Shown in pieces: positions 42,191-54,600 of a DNA stretch of 64,000 nt. The position numbers and the translations under genes are program-made. Every line of letters begins with the position of its first letter. Within the stretch, counting starts at the first letter, position 1. The notes below the pieces were generated by a model. The model ran no database searches and had not been told where the DNA came from. It saw nothing but the letters and a program-made list of their open reading frames with translations. Source of the DNA: SFHK01 sp045538305 (GTDB taxonomy: Bacteria; Bacillota; Clostridia; Christensenellales; Aristaeellaceae); contig JAZSRC010000092.1 of assembly GCA_045538305.1 (NCBI GenBank), positions 18,077 to 82,076 of the forward strand, written 5' to 3'.

Positions 42191-42219
42191 TTGAATTCTT
42201 ATTGGTAAAGCCTTAGAAT
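42191..42219 (+). promoter_or_regulatory. Promoter of giant modular protein gene
   Basis: TTGAAT (42191-42196), a 17-nt spacer and TAGAAT (42214-42219). It sits in a markedly AT-rich stretch, and the predicted start near 42226 leaves a leader of about 415 nt. Confidence 0.6.
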
Positions 42220-42225
42220 ATACTG

Positions 42226-42641
42226 AGAATAGGCTGGAAGTGTCATTTTCTTTTGTTTATTTGATTGAAAATGTACACTTATAGACGCATAAATGTGCCA
42301 ATACGGCGCATTTATCGCGCAAAATACAGTAATCGTCTGAATACAGATAAAGTGTATCCAGATGATTGTTGCGTTTCAAAAAAGCGCTTCAGCCTGTTGT
42401 AACCGCGTGGTGCGCAGATTCCCTTGTTGGTTTTCGGATGCATTTTGGAAAACGGTTAACAACCTGTGCCGGATGCCTTGTCTCCCTGTTATGAGGGGGA
42501 ATGGCGAAGGTGAGTTTTGCCGGATCGTTCCCTCATAAGAGGAAGGCATGGTGTTACGCTCATACCTTTTTCCTGAATTGTTCCGATTCCATACAAACTG
42601 ACCATCTCCAAACACACATTTTGAAAGGGTAGGTAGTCGAA
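42226..42641 (+). promoter_or_regulatory. Long structured 5' leader of giant protein gene
   Basis: No gene was recognised here. At least three hairpins can form. An imperfect one around GCATAAATG/CATTTATCG lies near 42283-42320. A 15-bp one (13 matches) has AATCGTCTGAATACA (42331-42345) and TGTATCCAGATGATT (42353-42367). TTATGAGGG (42489-42497) pairs with CCCTCATAA (42530-42538). The region ends in AGGGTAGGT just before the ATG. It does not match the c-di-GMP, SAM, cobalamin or T-box patterns I know. It could be a regulatory RNA leader. Confidence 0.45.
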
Positions 42642-45600
42642 ATGAGTAAGAAGTTTGAACGTTTTCTCAGCTGGATCATGGTAGTGTTCATGGTGTTCAC
42701 CATGCTGCCCACCAATATCCTGGCAGAAGAGCCGGTTCAGGTCGAGTATGTTGAAGAACATACGCATGACTATTCCGGTAAGACGACGAAGGAAGCTACC
42801 TGCACGGAAGACGGCGTAGAGACCTACACCTGCGGTTGCGGCGATTCTTACACCGAAGCAATCAAAGCAGAGGGTCATGCTTACGAAACCGTAACGGTAG
42901 AAGCCACCTGCACTGCGGAAGGTTCCGTAACCAAAACCTGCACCGTATGCGGCGACGTACAGACGGACGTTATTGACGTTCTCGGCCATACCTTTGGCGA
43001 GTACATCTATAACGAAGACGCCACCTTCGAAGCAGACGGCACCAAAACGGCCACCTGTGAAATTTGCGGTGAAACCGACACCGTAACTGCCGAAGGCACC
43101 GAAAAAATCGTTTATGCAAAAATCGGCGACGAAAAATACGAAACGCTCCAGGAAGCCATTGACGCGGCAAATGACGCGGACGATGAAATTCTCCTTGTTA
43201 AGCATGTTGTAATCACTGAAAGCATTATTATCGAAAAAGATAAAGAAATCACCCTCAATATTGACGACAGAAAAGTTACCGTTGAAATGCCCGAAGACCA
43301 TGAAGGCGACTTCTACGGCATCCTCAACTATGGCTCCCTCGTAGTAAAGGGCGAAAAAACCCTCTCCTCCGAGGACGGCGCCTATGTAATCAAGAACATC
43401 GATGGCGGCTCCTTCGAAGCTGCCGATGGCTATACCCTTTCTTACGAAAAGACCGATGACGGCGAGGTATATACCGTTGCCGTGAAGGAAGAGGCACAGC
43501 CCGAAACGGACGAGCCCGTAGTCGATGAAGAAGAAACTGAAGAGCCTGTAGTCGACGAAGAAGAAACTGAAGAGCCCGCAGTCGACGAAGTTGAGCCTTC
43601 TGCCATTGAAATTAAGGTAACTGTACCTGATGCCGTTATGGTTCAGGGAAATGCCTCTTACTTTGAGTACTCCTATGATGAAGATCTTCTTGCGGAAGAT
43701 GTTTATCTGGAAGTCGTTTTCAAAACCTATGAAGAAGTCGGCGAATACGCCATCGAAGTCGAATCGGCAGGCGTATATTCCGTAGAAACCGATTCCCTCG
43801 TGGATGGCTATACCCTCACCTTCAACCTCGGCAAGGTAACCGTGAAGAAGGCGGTTGCGTCTGTGTCCGGCGATGCGTCGATGTATGATAGAAGCCTCTC
43901 AATTAGCGGCGATTATTACGAGTCTCTTGACGCTGCAATTGCTGCTGCCAATGCATTGTCCGGAAAAGTAGAGGTTCAAATCAGCGGTATTGTTGAATAT
44001 ACCGATGCTACCCCGAATCTGAATGGTAACTATAATGAGATTACATTTACGAGCATGGATAATGAACCTGCGGAGATCAAGATTACCCGCAATGGTTCCA
44101 ACGGCTATATCAATGCAAATGGTTGCGATGTAGTTTTCGATAATCTTATTCTCAGCAAACCGGTAGGCGGTTTTGCAAGCGATGCCGGCTTTATGAATGC
44201 ATTCTTTACTGTATACAATGCTGGCGAAGTTGAATACATCGATTGTATCTTCCCTGACGGCGCATGTGCAGCAGGTGATATGAGGGTTACATTCGAAGAC
44301 TGTACATTTGCAAACAAAACCAGCGGCGAGTACAGCCTTTGGGTATATGCTGATGTAGACTGCACCGTAGATGGCGGTTCGTTTACCGGTGTTCGCGGTA
44401 TTAAGATGTACTCCGAAGCAAAAACCGGCACGAGCGAACTTAAACTTGAAAACGTCAAATTTACTGCAAGTATTACGGAAAAGCCGGCAATCGTTCTCAC
44501 CTATGGTGAAACTGTTAAACTGGACAGTTCCAATACTTTCGAAAACTCTACTGGCCACTTCGAACTGGATGCAGACGGAAATCCGAATGGAGCATATCTG
44601 ATCACGGATATCAAAGATATTGAGTGCATCACTGAGATCGAAGAAAACGGGAATGAAGTTAATTGCGGCGTTCTGGTTGGAAATCAGATCTATACTACGA
44701 TCACCAAGGCGTATGAAGCCGGTGCAATCGCAAACAACAGCACTGTCAAGCTGTACTATGATTCTCAGGAAAAAGTAGAACTTCCTTCCGGCGTAACGCT
44801 TGATAAGAATGGACACGAAGCTGCAAATGTAACTGTAAAGAAGGGCGGCAGCATCTCTGCATCTGTTGAAAATTCTGGTGTCAGCGGTCGTTTGACCTGC
44901 AATGCAGAATCCAGCATTACAGTTAAACTCTTTAACGCAAACGGCGATCTCATGGCCACGGCTATTGCAGATGCCTCTTCGTTCACCAATCTGACGAACG
45001 TAGCATGGCATATGTATACAGATGGAACTTCGGATTCCAATTGGACTGTCACTTGGGAAATTAATACCTTCGAATATGATAATGTCCCCGCAAAGGTAGA
45101 GCTCTATCTGGATGACGCTACGGAAGATGTTCCTTCTGCATCGGTTACCAACAACAACTGGCACAATGCCGCCAATGTAACCGGCGCACCCACGATTGGC
45201 GAAACCAAGTATGCATCCATCGAAGCGGCTATCAATGCAGCGGAAGACGGTGCAACAGTTGTTGTCAACAAGGATACCGCGGAAGTTATCAATGTAGCTT
45301 CCGGCAAGAAAGTTACTCTCGATCTGAATGATCATACCCTCAACGGCAGCATCCTGGCGCCCAATGCTGAGCTGACCATTACAAACGGTACCATCAACAA
45401 TAAAGATAGCAAAGTCAGCGCCATCGAGATCAACGCAGGCAAACTGGTACTCGAAAAGGTAAAAATCGATTCCGCACGTCATGCCCTGCGCATTGACGGC
45501 GCTGTTGAGGCGACCATCAATGGCGGCATTTATCGCGGCGCAATCGAATCAGGAACCGGCACCTATCATGCCGTGAACGTATCCGGCACAGCCAATGTAA

Positions 45601-48600
45601 CCATTGCTGACGGTACCTTTGTCGGCCCGAAGGGAACTACAGCCGACAGCGGCGCTGCGGTAAATGTACAGGCTGGCGCTAATGTAACCATCAAGGGAGG
45701 TTCCTTCTCCGGCGGCAAGAACAATACGCTGTCCAACGCAGGTACACTCTCTCTCACCGGCGGTACCTACGATCAGGATCCCACTGCATATGTAAAGAAC
45801 GGCTATGAAGCGGTTGCAGATGATGACAAATACACCGTTTCCAGAAAGAATACCATTACCTCTGCCTTCACCGGAACCGATGCATTCTGGGGTGAGGCTA
45901 CTTCGAATGCCAAAGAATCTCTCGTTATAGAGCTGTATGAAGGCGAAACCAAAATCGCTTCTGCCAGCCTGAACAATATTGAAAATATTATTAATGGCGA
46001 TGTCTATGTTACTTGGAATATCCCCTTCGCTGGTTCCAATGATGAATACTGGAATGTCGAATGGGCGGAAGGCTATCCGAAGTACGATATGGCACCCACG
46101 GCTGTTAAGCTGATTGTTGACGGCGAAGAAAAGAATGACAATGATGTACAGTACAACGGACCTGACAATCTGAATCCCATCGTAGCGCTGGCCGAAGGCT
46201 TCACCGGCGGCGTAAAGGCGTATACTTCCCTTGCAGACGCCATTGGAAAATTCAATGGCCGCAAGGTAAATGTGCTGCGCAATGTTACTGAATCGATTAA
46301 ATGCTTCTATGGCTGCACCCTCACCACCAATGTCGAGGGCGGCGTGACCATCATCAATACCTATGATAATTGGGTATATGCAAACGATCTGACCATCGGC
46401 AGCGGCGTAACCGTGGATGCTGGTTACTTCTTCTTCGATGATGACGGCGTTAATACTATTAAAGGCACGCTGAAAGTAGCTGAGACCTTCTATCACGGCT
46501 ATGGCGCCAAGACCACCATCAGTGATGGCGGTAAGGTAACGATAGGTAATTCCACCATCCTGCGCTACAACAAGAACGCAGACGCCGGTATCTACATCTA
46601 CGGCGATGGTGATGACTCTACTGTTGAATTCGACTGCGACTACTATATCGGCGCATACTCCGGAACCTTCTACGCTGAGGATGCGACTATCAATGCCGGC
46701 TACTTCCTGCTTAAGAATTCCTATGATGACAGTGATTACGCCGATATCGATTTGAAGCTTGACAATTCCAAGCTGACGGTTGTCGGAACCACTGACACGC
46801 AGGATTCCTTCATCATCGATGATCAGGCTTCCCTGACGCTTGTCAACGGCGCATCCATTGAAGATGTACGCGACTTCAACATTCTGGCGGGAACGAATCT
46901 GACGCTGAATGTTGATGAATACAGTAGGATCACTGCAACGTATATCAATATTGCTGAAGATGTGGAATGGGAATACGAAAAGGATGCCAATGGCAATGTT
47001 ATCTTCAGCAAGAAACTTGACGGCGAAGGCACTTCGGATGATCCGTATCAGATCGGCACTGCAGAAGAGTTGTTCAAGTTTGCCAAGAAGGTAAATAGCG
47101 GTGAATATGAATATAAGAACGTGCATGCCGTTCTTACTGCCAATATCGATCTTAAGCAGGCAGATTGGACTTCCATCGGTACTTCTGAAAATCCCTTTAC
47201 CGGTACCTTCGACGGTAAAGGCTATACTATTTCCAACCTGCAGAGCTATGACAGAGGTCTGTTCGGTTATACCTCTACCGGCAACTATGTGGATTCCGGT
47301 CTCAATGGCCGCGCCACGCTCAAGAACTTCACTCTGGAAAATGCTACTGTAAACAACAATTCCACCTCCGCTGTCGGCGGCGTGGTAGGACAGGCAGGCC
47401 AGAATACCGAAATCACCGGCGTCAATCTCACCGGCAAAATCCAGGTATTCGGCTATGGCTATGTCGGCGGTATCGTCGGCCAGGGCTATGTGCATGTAGA
47501 TAACTGCCGTGTTGACGGCGGAAGCGCAAAAGACAGTGAGATCAATTCTTCCTACTGGGCTGTCGGCGGCATCGTTGGCCATGCGGGCAGCGAAGGCGGC
47601 GCTTCTATTACGAACTGCTCTGTAAAGAATGTAACGATTTATAGTACATATTACGGCGCAGGCTCTATCGCCGGCGTTGGCACGCTTGGCCCCATCGAAA
47701 ATGTTTCGGCAGAAAGTGTTGTTGTTGATGCGCAGAGTACTCCCGATGCAAACGGCGCTCTTGTTGGCTGCAACTATGATAAGGTAACCGGCAATTCTAC
47801 TGTAAAGAATGTTACTGTTAAAGTTGCAGGAAAAGAAATCTCTGCTCCGCAGGATATGGCAGCTGAAGTTGATGGCACGATGTATGCAAACCTCCAGGCA
47901 GCCGTCGACGCAGCCGGAGCAGACGCCACCGTAACCGTACTTAACAATCTTACCCTCACCGAAGGCGTAACCATCGCCACTGGTAAGGACATCACCCTCG
48001 ACCTCAACGGCAAGACCGTATCCATGAGTGTAGCCGCAACCTCTACCTCCGCGCTGATCACCAACAACGGCACTCTCATCATTCAGAGCGGCGTTGCTGG
48101 CGGCAAGCTTACCTATGTAAGCAGCACGGTCAACACCGGTTACTCCACCAGCACCATCATAAACGAAGGTACGCTGACTGTAAAAAGCGGCATGTTTGAG
48201 AATACCTCTGCTGTTGGCGGTGCGTCCTACGTAATTGACAACTATAATACCCTCACTGTTGAAGACGGTACCTTTACTGGAAACAGGATTGTAATCCGTC
48301 AGGCTCAGTTCGCGAACCATGACAACAGTGTTACTATCAATGGCGGCAGCTTTGAAGGCTTTGCAGGCATGCAGGTACATGTATTCAGCAATGCCAAGAA
48401 GACGATTACCCAAATCAACGGCGGTAATTTCAATGGCACCGATTATGGTGTATACACAACCTTCAGCGCAGCCGAAAACTCTTCCAATACCGAAATCACG
48501 GTAAACGGCGGTACTTTTAAAGGTAAATACGCCGGCATGATCCTCAGCAACTCCAAGCAGGGTGCAGCCGATTACGCATTCGATGCGGAAATCAAGGGCG

Positions 48601-51600
48601 GTACCTTCAATGGAGAAGTGTACGTATACGTCAATGATGCTGAAAATAATTCCGTTTACCTGCCCGTCATCTCCGGCGGTAAGTTCAGCACCAATGTAGG
48701 ATATAATTGCGCAGAAAACTTCATCTGTGTCGATAATGGAGACGGCTCGTTTGGTATTCAGGACGATCCGCTCACTATCAGCACTCTTGATGAACTGAAG
48801 GCCTTCCGTGACAGCGTCAATGAGGGCAATACTTATGCCGGCAAGACCATCACGTTGATCGATGACATTAATCTCAACAATGAAGAGTGGACGCCTATCG
48901 GTAACGCCACCACTTCCTTCAAAGGTATCTTCGATGGCGGAAACAAAACCATCTTCAACCTCGTTGTCAATATGGCTGGACAGAGCAACGCCGGTCTGTT
49001 CGGTGTTACCCAGAATGGCGAGATCAAGAACCTGACGGTGAACAATGCTAAGGTTACCGGCCGCCTGAACGTAGGTGTTGTTGCCGGTACGCCTTACACC
49101 AGCAAATACACTAACATCAAAGTAACGGGCCATGTAGAAGTAAACGGCATGGCATATGTCGGCGGTGTCGGCGGCAAGAACGCTTACGCAGATTGGACTG
49201 ACATCACTGTCAATGTTGATTCCAGCTCCTATGTGAAGGCTTACTCCACCGAAAACGACACGGATTACCGCACTTATGTCGGCGGCGTAGTCGGCTTCAA
49301 CGGCGAGGGCAGCCATACCTTCAAGAACATCTCCTCCAACATCAAGGTCATCGGTAATGTCTGCGATATCGGCGGCCTGTTCGGTATTGCTCACTATGGC
49401 AACAATTTTGAGAAAGTAACCTTCACCGGCAGCGTTGAGGCCCCTGCCGGTGCTAAAGAAGTCGGCGGTATTGCCGGCGTATGGCACAACCAGAAGGGCT
49501 ATGAAGTAAGCTTCACTAGTTGCACTTCTACCGGCAGCGTAACAGTTGGCGATGAAACTACCACCGGTTCCATTGTTGGCGGAGCATACAATGCAGAAAA
49601 CGAGACTCCGGATAATTCCGGTTCTCTGATCATCGACGGCAAGGAAGCCTGGCAGAAAGTAGCTCAGGTCGGCGATATCAAGTATATCACCCTGGCGGAA
49701 GCCATCGAAGCTGTTGCAGATGGCGGCACCGTAACCATGATCGCAAATGTCACGATTGATAAAGATACCCGTGCCCACAATAGTGGAGACTGGTACGATG
49801 GCGTTATCATCGATAGCGACAAGAGCTTCACCCTTGACCTGGGTGGATTTACCCTCACCAATGACAACTCCGTAAACGACTATCTGGTTTTCATTAGAAA
49901 TAATGGCTCTAAGGAAAATGAGATCACATTCAAGAATGGTACTCTTAAAGCTGCGTCTTCTGCATACTGCGCTCTTGCTACTGCCAGCAGCAACGGAAAG
50001 AAGATTACTATCAATCTGGAAGACATCAACCTCATTGGTAACAACCCTGGCGGCTCTGTAATTAAGAACAGAGGCGGCGCTGAGCTTAATGTAAAGGATG
50101 GCACCGTCATCACCGGTACTGACAGTTACCTCGGTATTGAGTGCGTTGGTACTTCCACCATTGTCAATATCTACGACGGTGCAGAAATCTACCAGAACGG
50201 TACCACTAGCTACCTTGGCGGTTTGATTGGTGTATGCTACGATGCAACTGCCAACGTATACGGCGGCTACGGCGTAAGCGCAAGGGCAGGCCTCATCGCC
50301 ATGACCTCCGGCGGCACCATCAATGTATCCGGCGGTGAATGGATTGCCAATACGGATGGAACGGTTGGGAACGGTAACCTTTGCGTTCTGCTTGCACAGA
50401 ATGATAAGAGTACTTATCCCAATGGCGGAGACTCTGTCGTCAACGTAACCGGCGGTACTTTCAAGGGTGGCTACGATTGCTGGGGCCCCTCTTCTAACGA
50501 TGTACAGATCGTTATCTCCGGCGGCAACTTCAATGCGGATCCGACTAAGTATCTGGCAGAAGGCTATACTGTAGAGCAGAATAGCGATGGTACTTTCGGT
50601 GTAACGGAAATCATCGTCGCTATGATCGGTGATAAAGAGTATACCTCGCTGCAGGCAGCGGTTGAAGCAGCGCAGGAAGGCGATACCATCAAAATGGTAT
50701 ACGACTGTACTTTGACTGAAACCGTAACTCTGCCTGCCGGCATCACCTTTAATGGCAATGGCAAGAATATCGTAGGTACCATCGCAGCAGGCGGCGATCT
50801 GACCTTTGAAGGTCATACCAAGGTTACCTCCTTCAGTGCCGGTTTCTACAATCACACCATTACTATCGGTAAAGATGCATGCCTTGAAATTACCGGAACT
50901 GGCCGCATTACTTTCGGTTATGGAAATACCTTCAATATTACTGGCAATATTGAAAATGCCAAGACAGAGGATAAGTCTAACGTTAAGGCTTCTCTGATCA
51001 TCCCCGGCGGTGTTTCCATCACCGGCGACAGCGGATTTACGCTGAATGCAAAGGATGCTTATATCAAGCTCGGCAATACCTCCAGCAAGAACAGCGTAGC
51101 GAACGGTACGTTCATTCTGAACTTCGAGAACAGCATTGTAGAGTTCACGAATCAGTTTACGCTGTCTGCTCCTACCGATGGAAAATCACCTGTATTCAAC
51201 GTAAACTTCAAAGACAGCGTTGTTACCGCAGTAGCCAAGCTGTGCTTCGCAGCGCCCGATAGTAATGTAACGCTGGATAACTCTACTGTTACTACCAGCA
51301 ATAATCTGCATAACAGTGGTACACTGAAACTGCAGAACGGCGCATCTCTGACCGCAGGCATGATTCAGTATGGCGAGAACGGCGGCAACAGCGGTGCTAT
51401 CACTGTTAATAATGCAAAACTCACCATCAATAACAACAACCCTGCTCATGCCATGGACGGCAATAATACCGGCATACTGAAAGTAATCAACGGCGGTACT
51501 GCTTCCATTGATTACATCACCGAAACCGATATTACGGTTGATACCCAGAGCTCTCTGACTGCAAAGCAGCTCACCGAGACCTGCGATATCACCATTGATG

Positions 51601-54600
51601 CATCCAAGGCTACCGATGATGCAGACGTTCTGAAGCTCACCACTGCGCTTACCGATGCTCAGGTTGAAGCGATTAAAGAAAAAATCAACAACCCGCAGGC
51701 GGTAGTAGAAATCATCAATGGAACGAACGTAAGAGTTACGCTCACGCCCGTAGCGAAGGTAGGTGACACCAAATACAAGACCATCGACGAAGCCATCGCC
51801 AATTGGACGAGCGGCACTACCCTCACTCTTCTGGCGGATGTAACGCTGAAGGATGTAATCACGCTTAAGTCTACCGAGTATCACATACTGGATCTGGGTA
51901 AGCATACCATGACCGCAGCTTCCGGTAAGGATGCAATCCAGATTGAAAACAACGGCAGATCCAGCGCAAGCTACGCACTGGATATCAAGGCTGACGCTAC
52001 CAACCCCGGCGGCATCACTGCAACCGGCAAGGCAATCGTGCGTACCGCCGGTAAGTCCGGTGTTAAGGATCGTCCCATCATCCGCTTCTATGGCGGTGTA
52101 TTCAATGCATCGTACATTGCATATCACGATGGAAGCAATGGAACGAACTGTCCTCAGTTCCAGTTCCACGGCGGTGTGTTTAATGGCACTATTCGTACAA
52201 ACCGTACGCTGAATCAGTTCTTTGGCGGTACGTTCAACGGAAGTCTGATGATGTCTGTTGACTCTTCTGCCTATGCATTGATTAGCGGCGGCACATTCAG
52301 TCAGCTTTCCAACTTGTATGGTTCTGCTCTGAACTCTTCAAAGTTCACCATTGGATCTGCAAAGGGCGTATATGACCGAGAAGTTTATATTAATGACGAA
52401 GGCTACTATGTAGTCGCTGCTGCTGCGCCTGCAGAGGGCTATGAAGCATCGGTTGTAAAGGATCCTGGAACCAATGATTACCTGGCGTACAGTAAGGTAA
52501 AAACCGATGGCAAACTCAACTATACGAATGCAGAAACTGCACTGAGTAAAAATCTCTCTGCAAAAGTCACCATCTATACTGATGAGCTTGACCTCACTGG
52601 CATCAACTTCAAGGGAACTCTCGTAATCGATGAAACCCCGAATGATAAGCTGACTGTTACCTTCGCAGAAGGCACCACGCCTGCACTGAAAGTGATAACA
52701 GAAGAAGATGGTAAGGTAGTAGATTATACCGATACTATCGAAAACGGCGTTGTGACCCGTACCTATGTTTCCTTCAAACCTGTAGCAAAGATTGGCGATA
52801 AGTACTACGCAACCCTTGCAGACGCAGCAGCTGATATTGCAACGGATGGCACTGATACTGAAATCATGCTGTTGTGCGATGTAGAAGTACCTGAAAATAT
52901 CGTGTTCGATTATGGTACAGGCGATATTATCTTCAATGCAGATGACCCTGTTACTGTAATGCAGACTAAAAGCGGATTAGATTTCGATTTCACTAAAGCT
53001 TTAGATACCGATATTGTTATAGGTGAAAAAGTAACATTTGAAATCTTTGACAATGCTTCCGGTATGTACCTATACTACGGTCCTTCTGTAACAGTAAATG
53101 GAACTATCACCGGCGGCCAGAACTGGGGCGTAACATACCTGTATAATGGCGATCACACTGTATCTAAAACCGGTAAGATTTCTACAGGCCGTATACAGCT
53201 CGGTTCTTCCGAACTTACGGTTGAAGGCAAAATCGACACGAACTACCTGCTGGTTGAAGGCAGTACGTTCATTGCCAACGACGCTCAAGTCGATGCAAAT
53301 GTTATTTATGATAACAACAACGGCGGACAGCGCTGGGGAGCATCTGAATTTGTTATTGAGAACGAATCTGAAGTAAGTACTTCTAAACTCACGCTGAGCT
53401 ATGAAGATTCTACGCTGACCATTGATATGAGCAGTAAGCTTACTGCAACCAGTATAGAAGGTGCCGGAACTATCATCATTGATGCTGAAGCCTATACGGA
53501 TGGTGCAGCCTGTCCGATTACCGGTAATGCAGCTTCCTTCACCGGCGAAATCAAAGTTGTCAATGCAGACCTGATTGCCAAGATTGATGATGAAGGCAAT
53601 ATTACGCTGGTAAAAGCAGTTGCAAAGATTGGCGATATCTGCTACGAAACCCTGCAGGAAGCCATCGACGCATGCGCAGCAGGCGATAATACAATCACCC
53701 TGCTTGCAGCCATCGATGAAGATGTAACCATCAAGCAGACCGAAGGCGTCAACCTTGTAATCGACGGTAATAATAAAACCTTCTCCGGCACGATCTCTAT
53801 CCACGGCGACTCCCGTAACAATGGTGCTGAGACGCTGACGATTCAGAACTTCAACTTCGTAACTGGCGAAGCAAAACATGACTTCATCTGGAGCGATAAT
53901 GCACAGGATAGCGAGATGCGCTACGCGCACAACGTAACGGTGAAGGATTCCACCTTTAAAGCAAATATCGGCAGCACAGCAGTCGGCTTGAGATTCCGTC
54001 AGGCATACAACATTACGGTTGATAACTGCACGGCGAATGGTTTGTATCTCGCAATGTGGGCAACCGGCGGCAAGGGCATTTCTGTTAATAATCTCACTGC
54101 CACCAATTGCTATGAAGGCGGCGTAAGCTTTGGCACTTGCGATAACATTGTTGTCAAGAATACCACTGTTACGACGACGGATGCCTATGGTTATAGCTAT
54201 GGCGTACGCGCAGATGGTGACCATGCGAATTCGATGGAGATCACTGATTGCGAATTCACGGCAGCGGTACCTGTACTGGTTCGCAATGTGACCGAAGCGT
54301 TTAAGCTTACCATCGAAGGCGACAACACCATGACCGCTTCCAACGAAGGAAAATACGACGTTGTGTTCACGGCGACGAATTACAATGATATAATTACCTC
54401 CTTCGCTGTACCCACCGGTAAGTTCGTATACAACGATAACGGCAACAACCTGAAGGTATACCCGGTATCCGATTACGTTGCAATGATCGGCGACACCGGA
54501 TACTTCACCATCGCAGCCGCGATCGATGCGGCTGTATCTGACGACGTAGTAACGATCCTCGCAGGCGATTACACCGTCGACCTGAATGTCAACAAGGCTG

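Noticed and set aside
42226..42641. Known riboswitch (c-di-GMP, SAM, cobalamin, T-box) upstream of the giant gene
   Set aside because: I looked for the conserved core sequences of these classes and did not find them. Only unassigned hairpins remain.
40635..42641. tRNA-Arg as an integration site with the giant gene as part of a mobile element
   Set aside because: No integrase, transposase or direct repeat of the tRNA 3' end was found in the window. The AT-rich gap alone is not enough.
45549..50855. A 1768-codon open frame on the minus strand, and similar long minus-strand frames throughout 42.5-63.9 kb
   Set aside because: They are codon-aligned with the plus-strand giant gene and arise because it rarely uses TTA, CTA and TCA. 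The plus frame has a signal peptide, ribosome-binding site and recognisable modules; the minus translations show only low-complexity sequence without known motifs.
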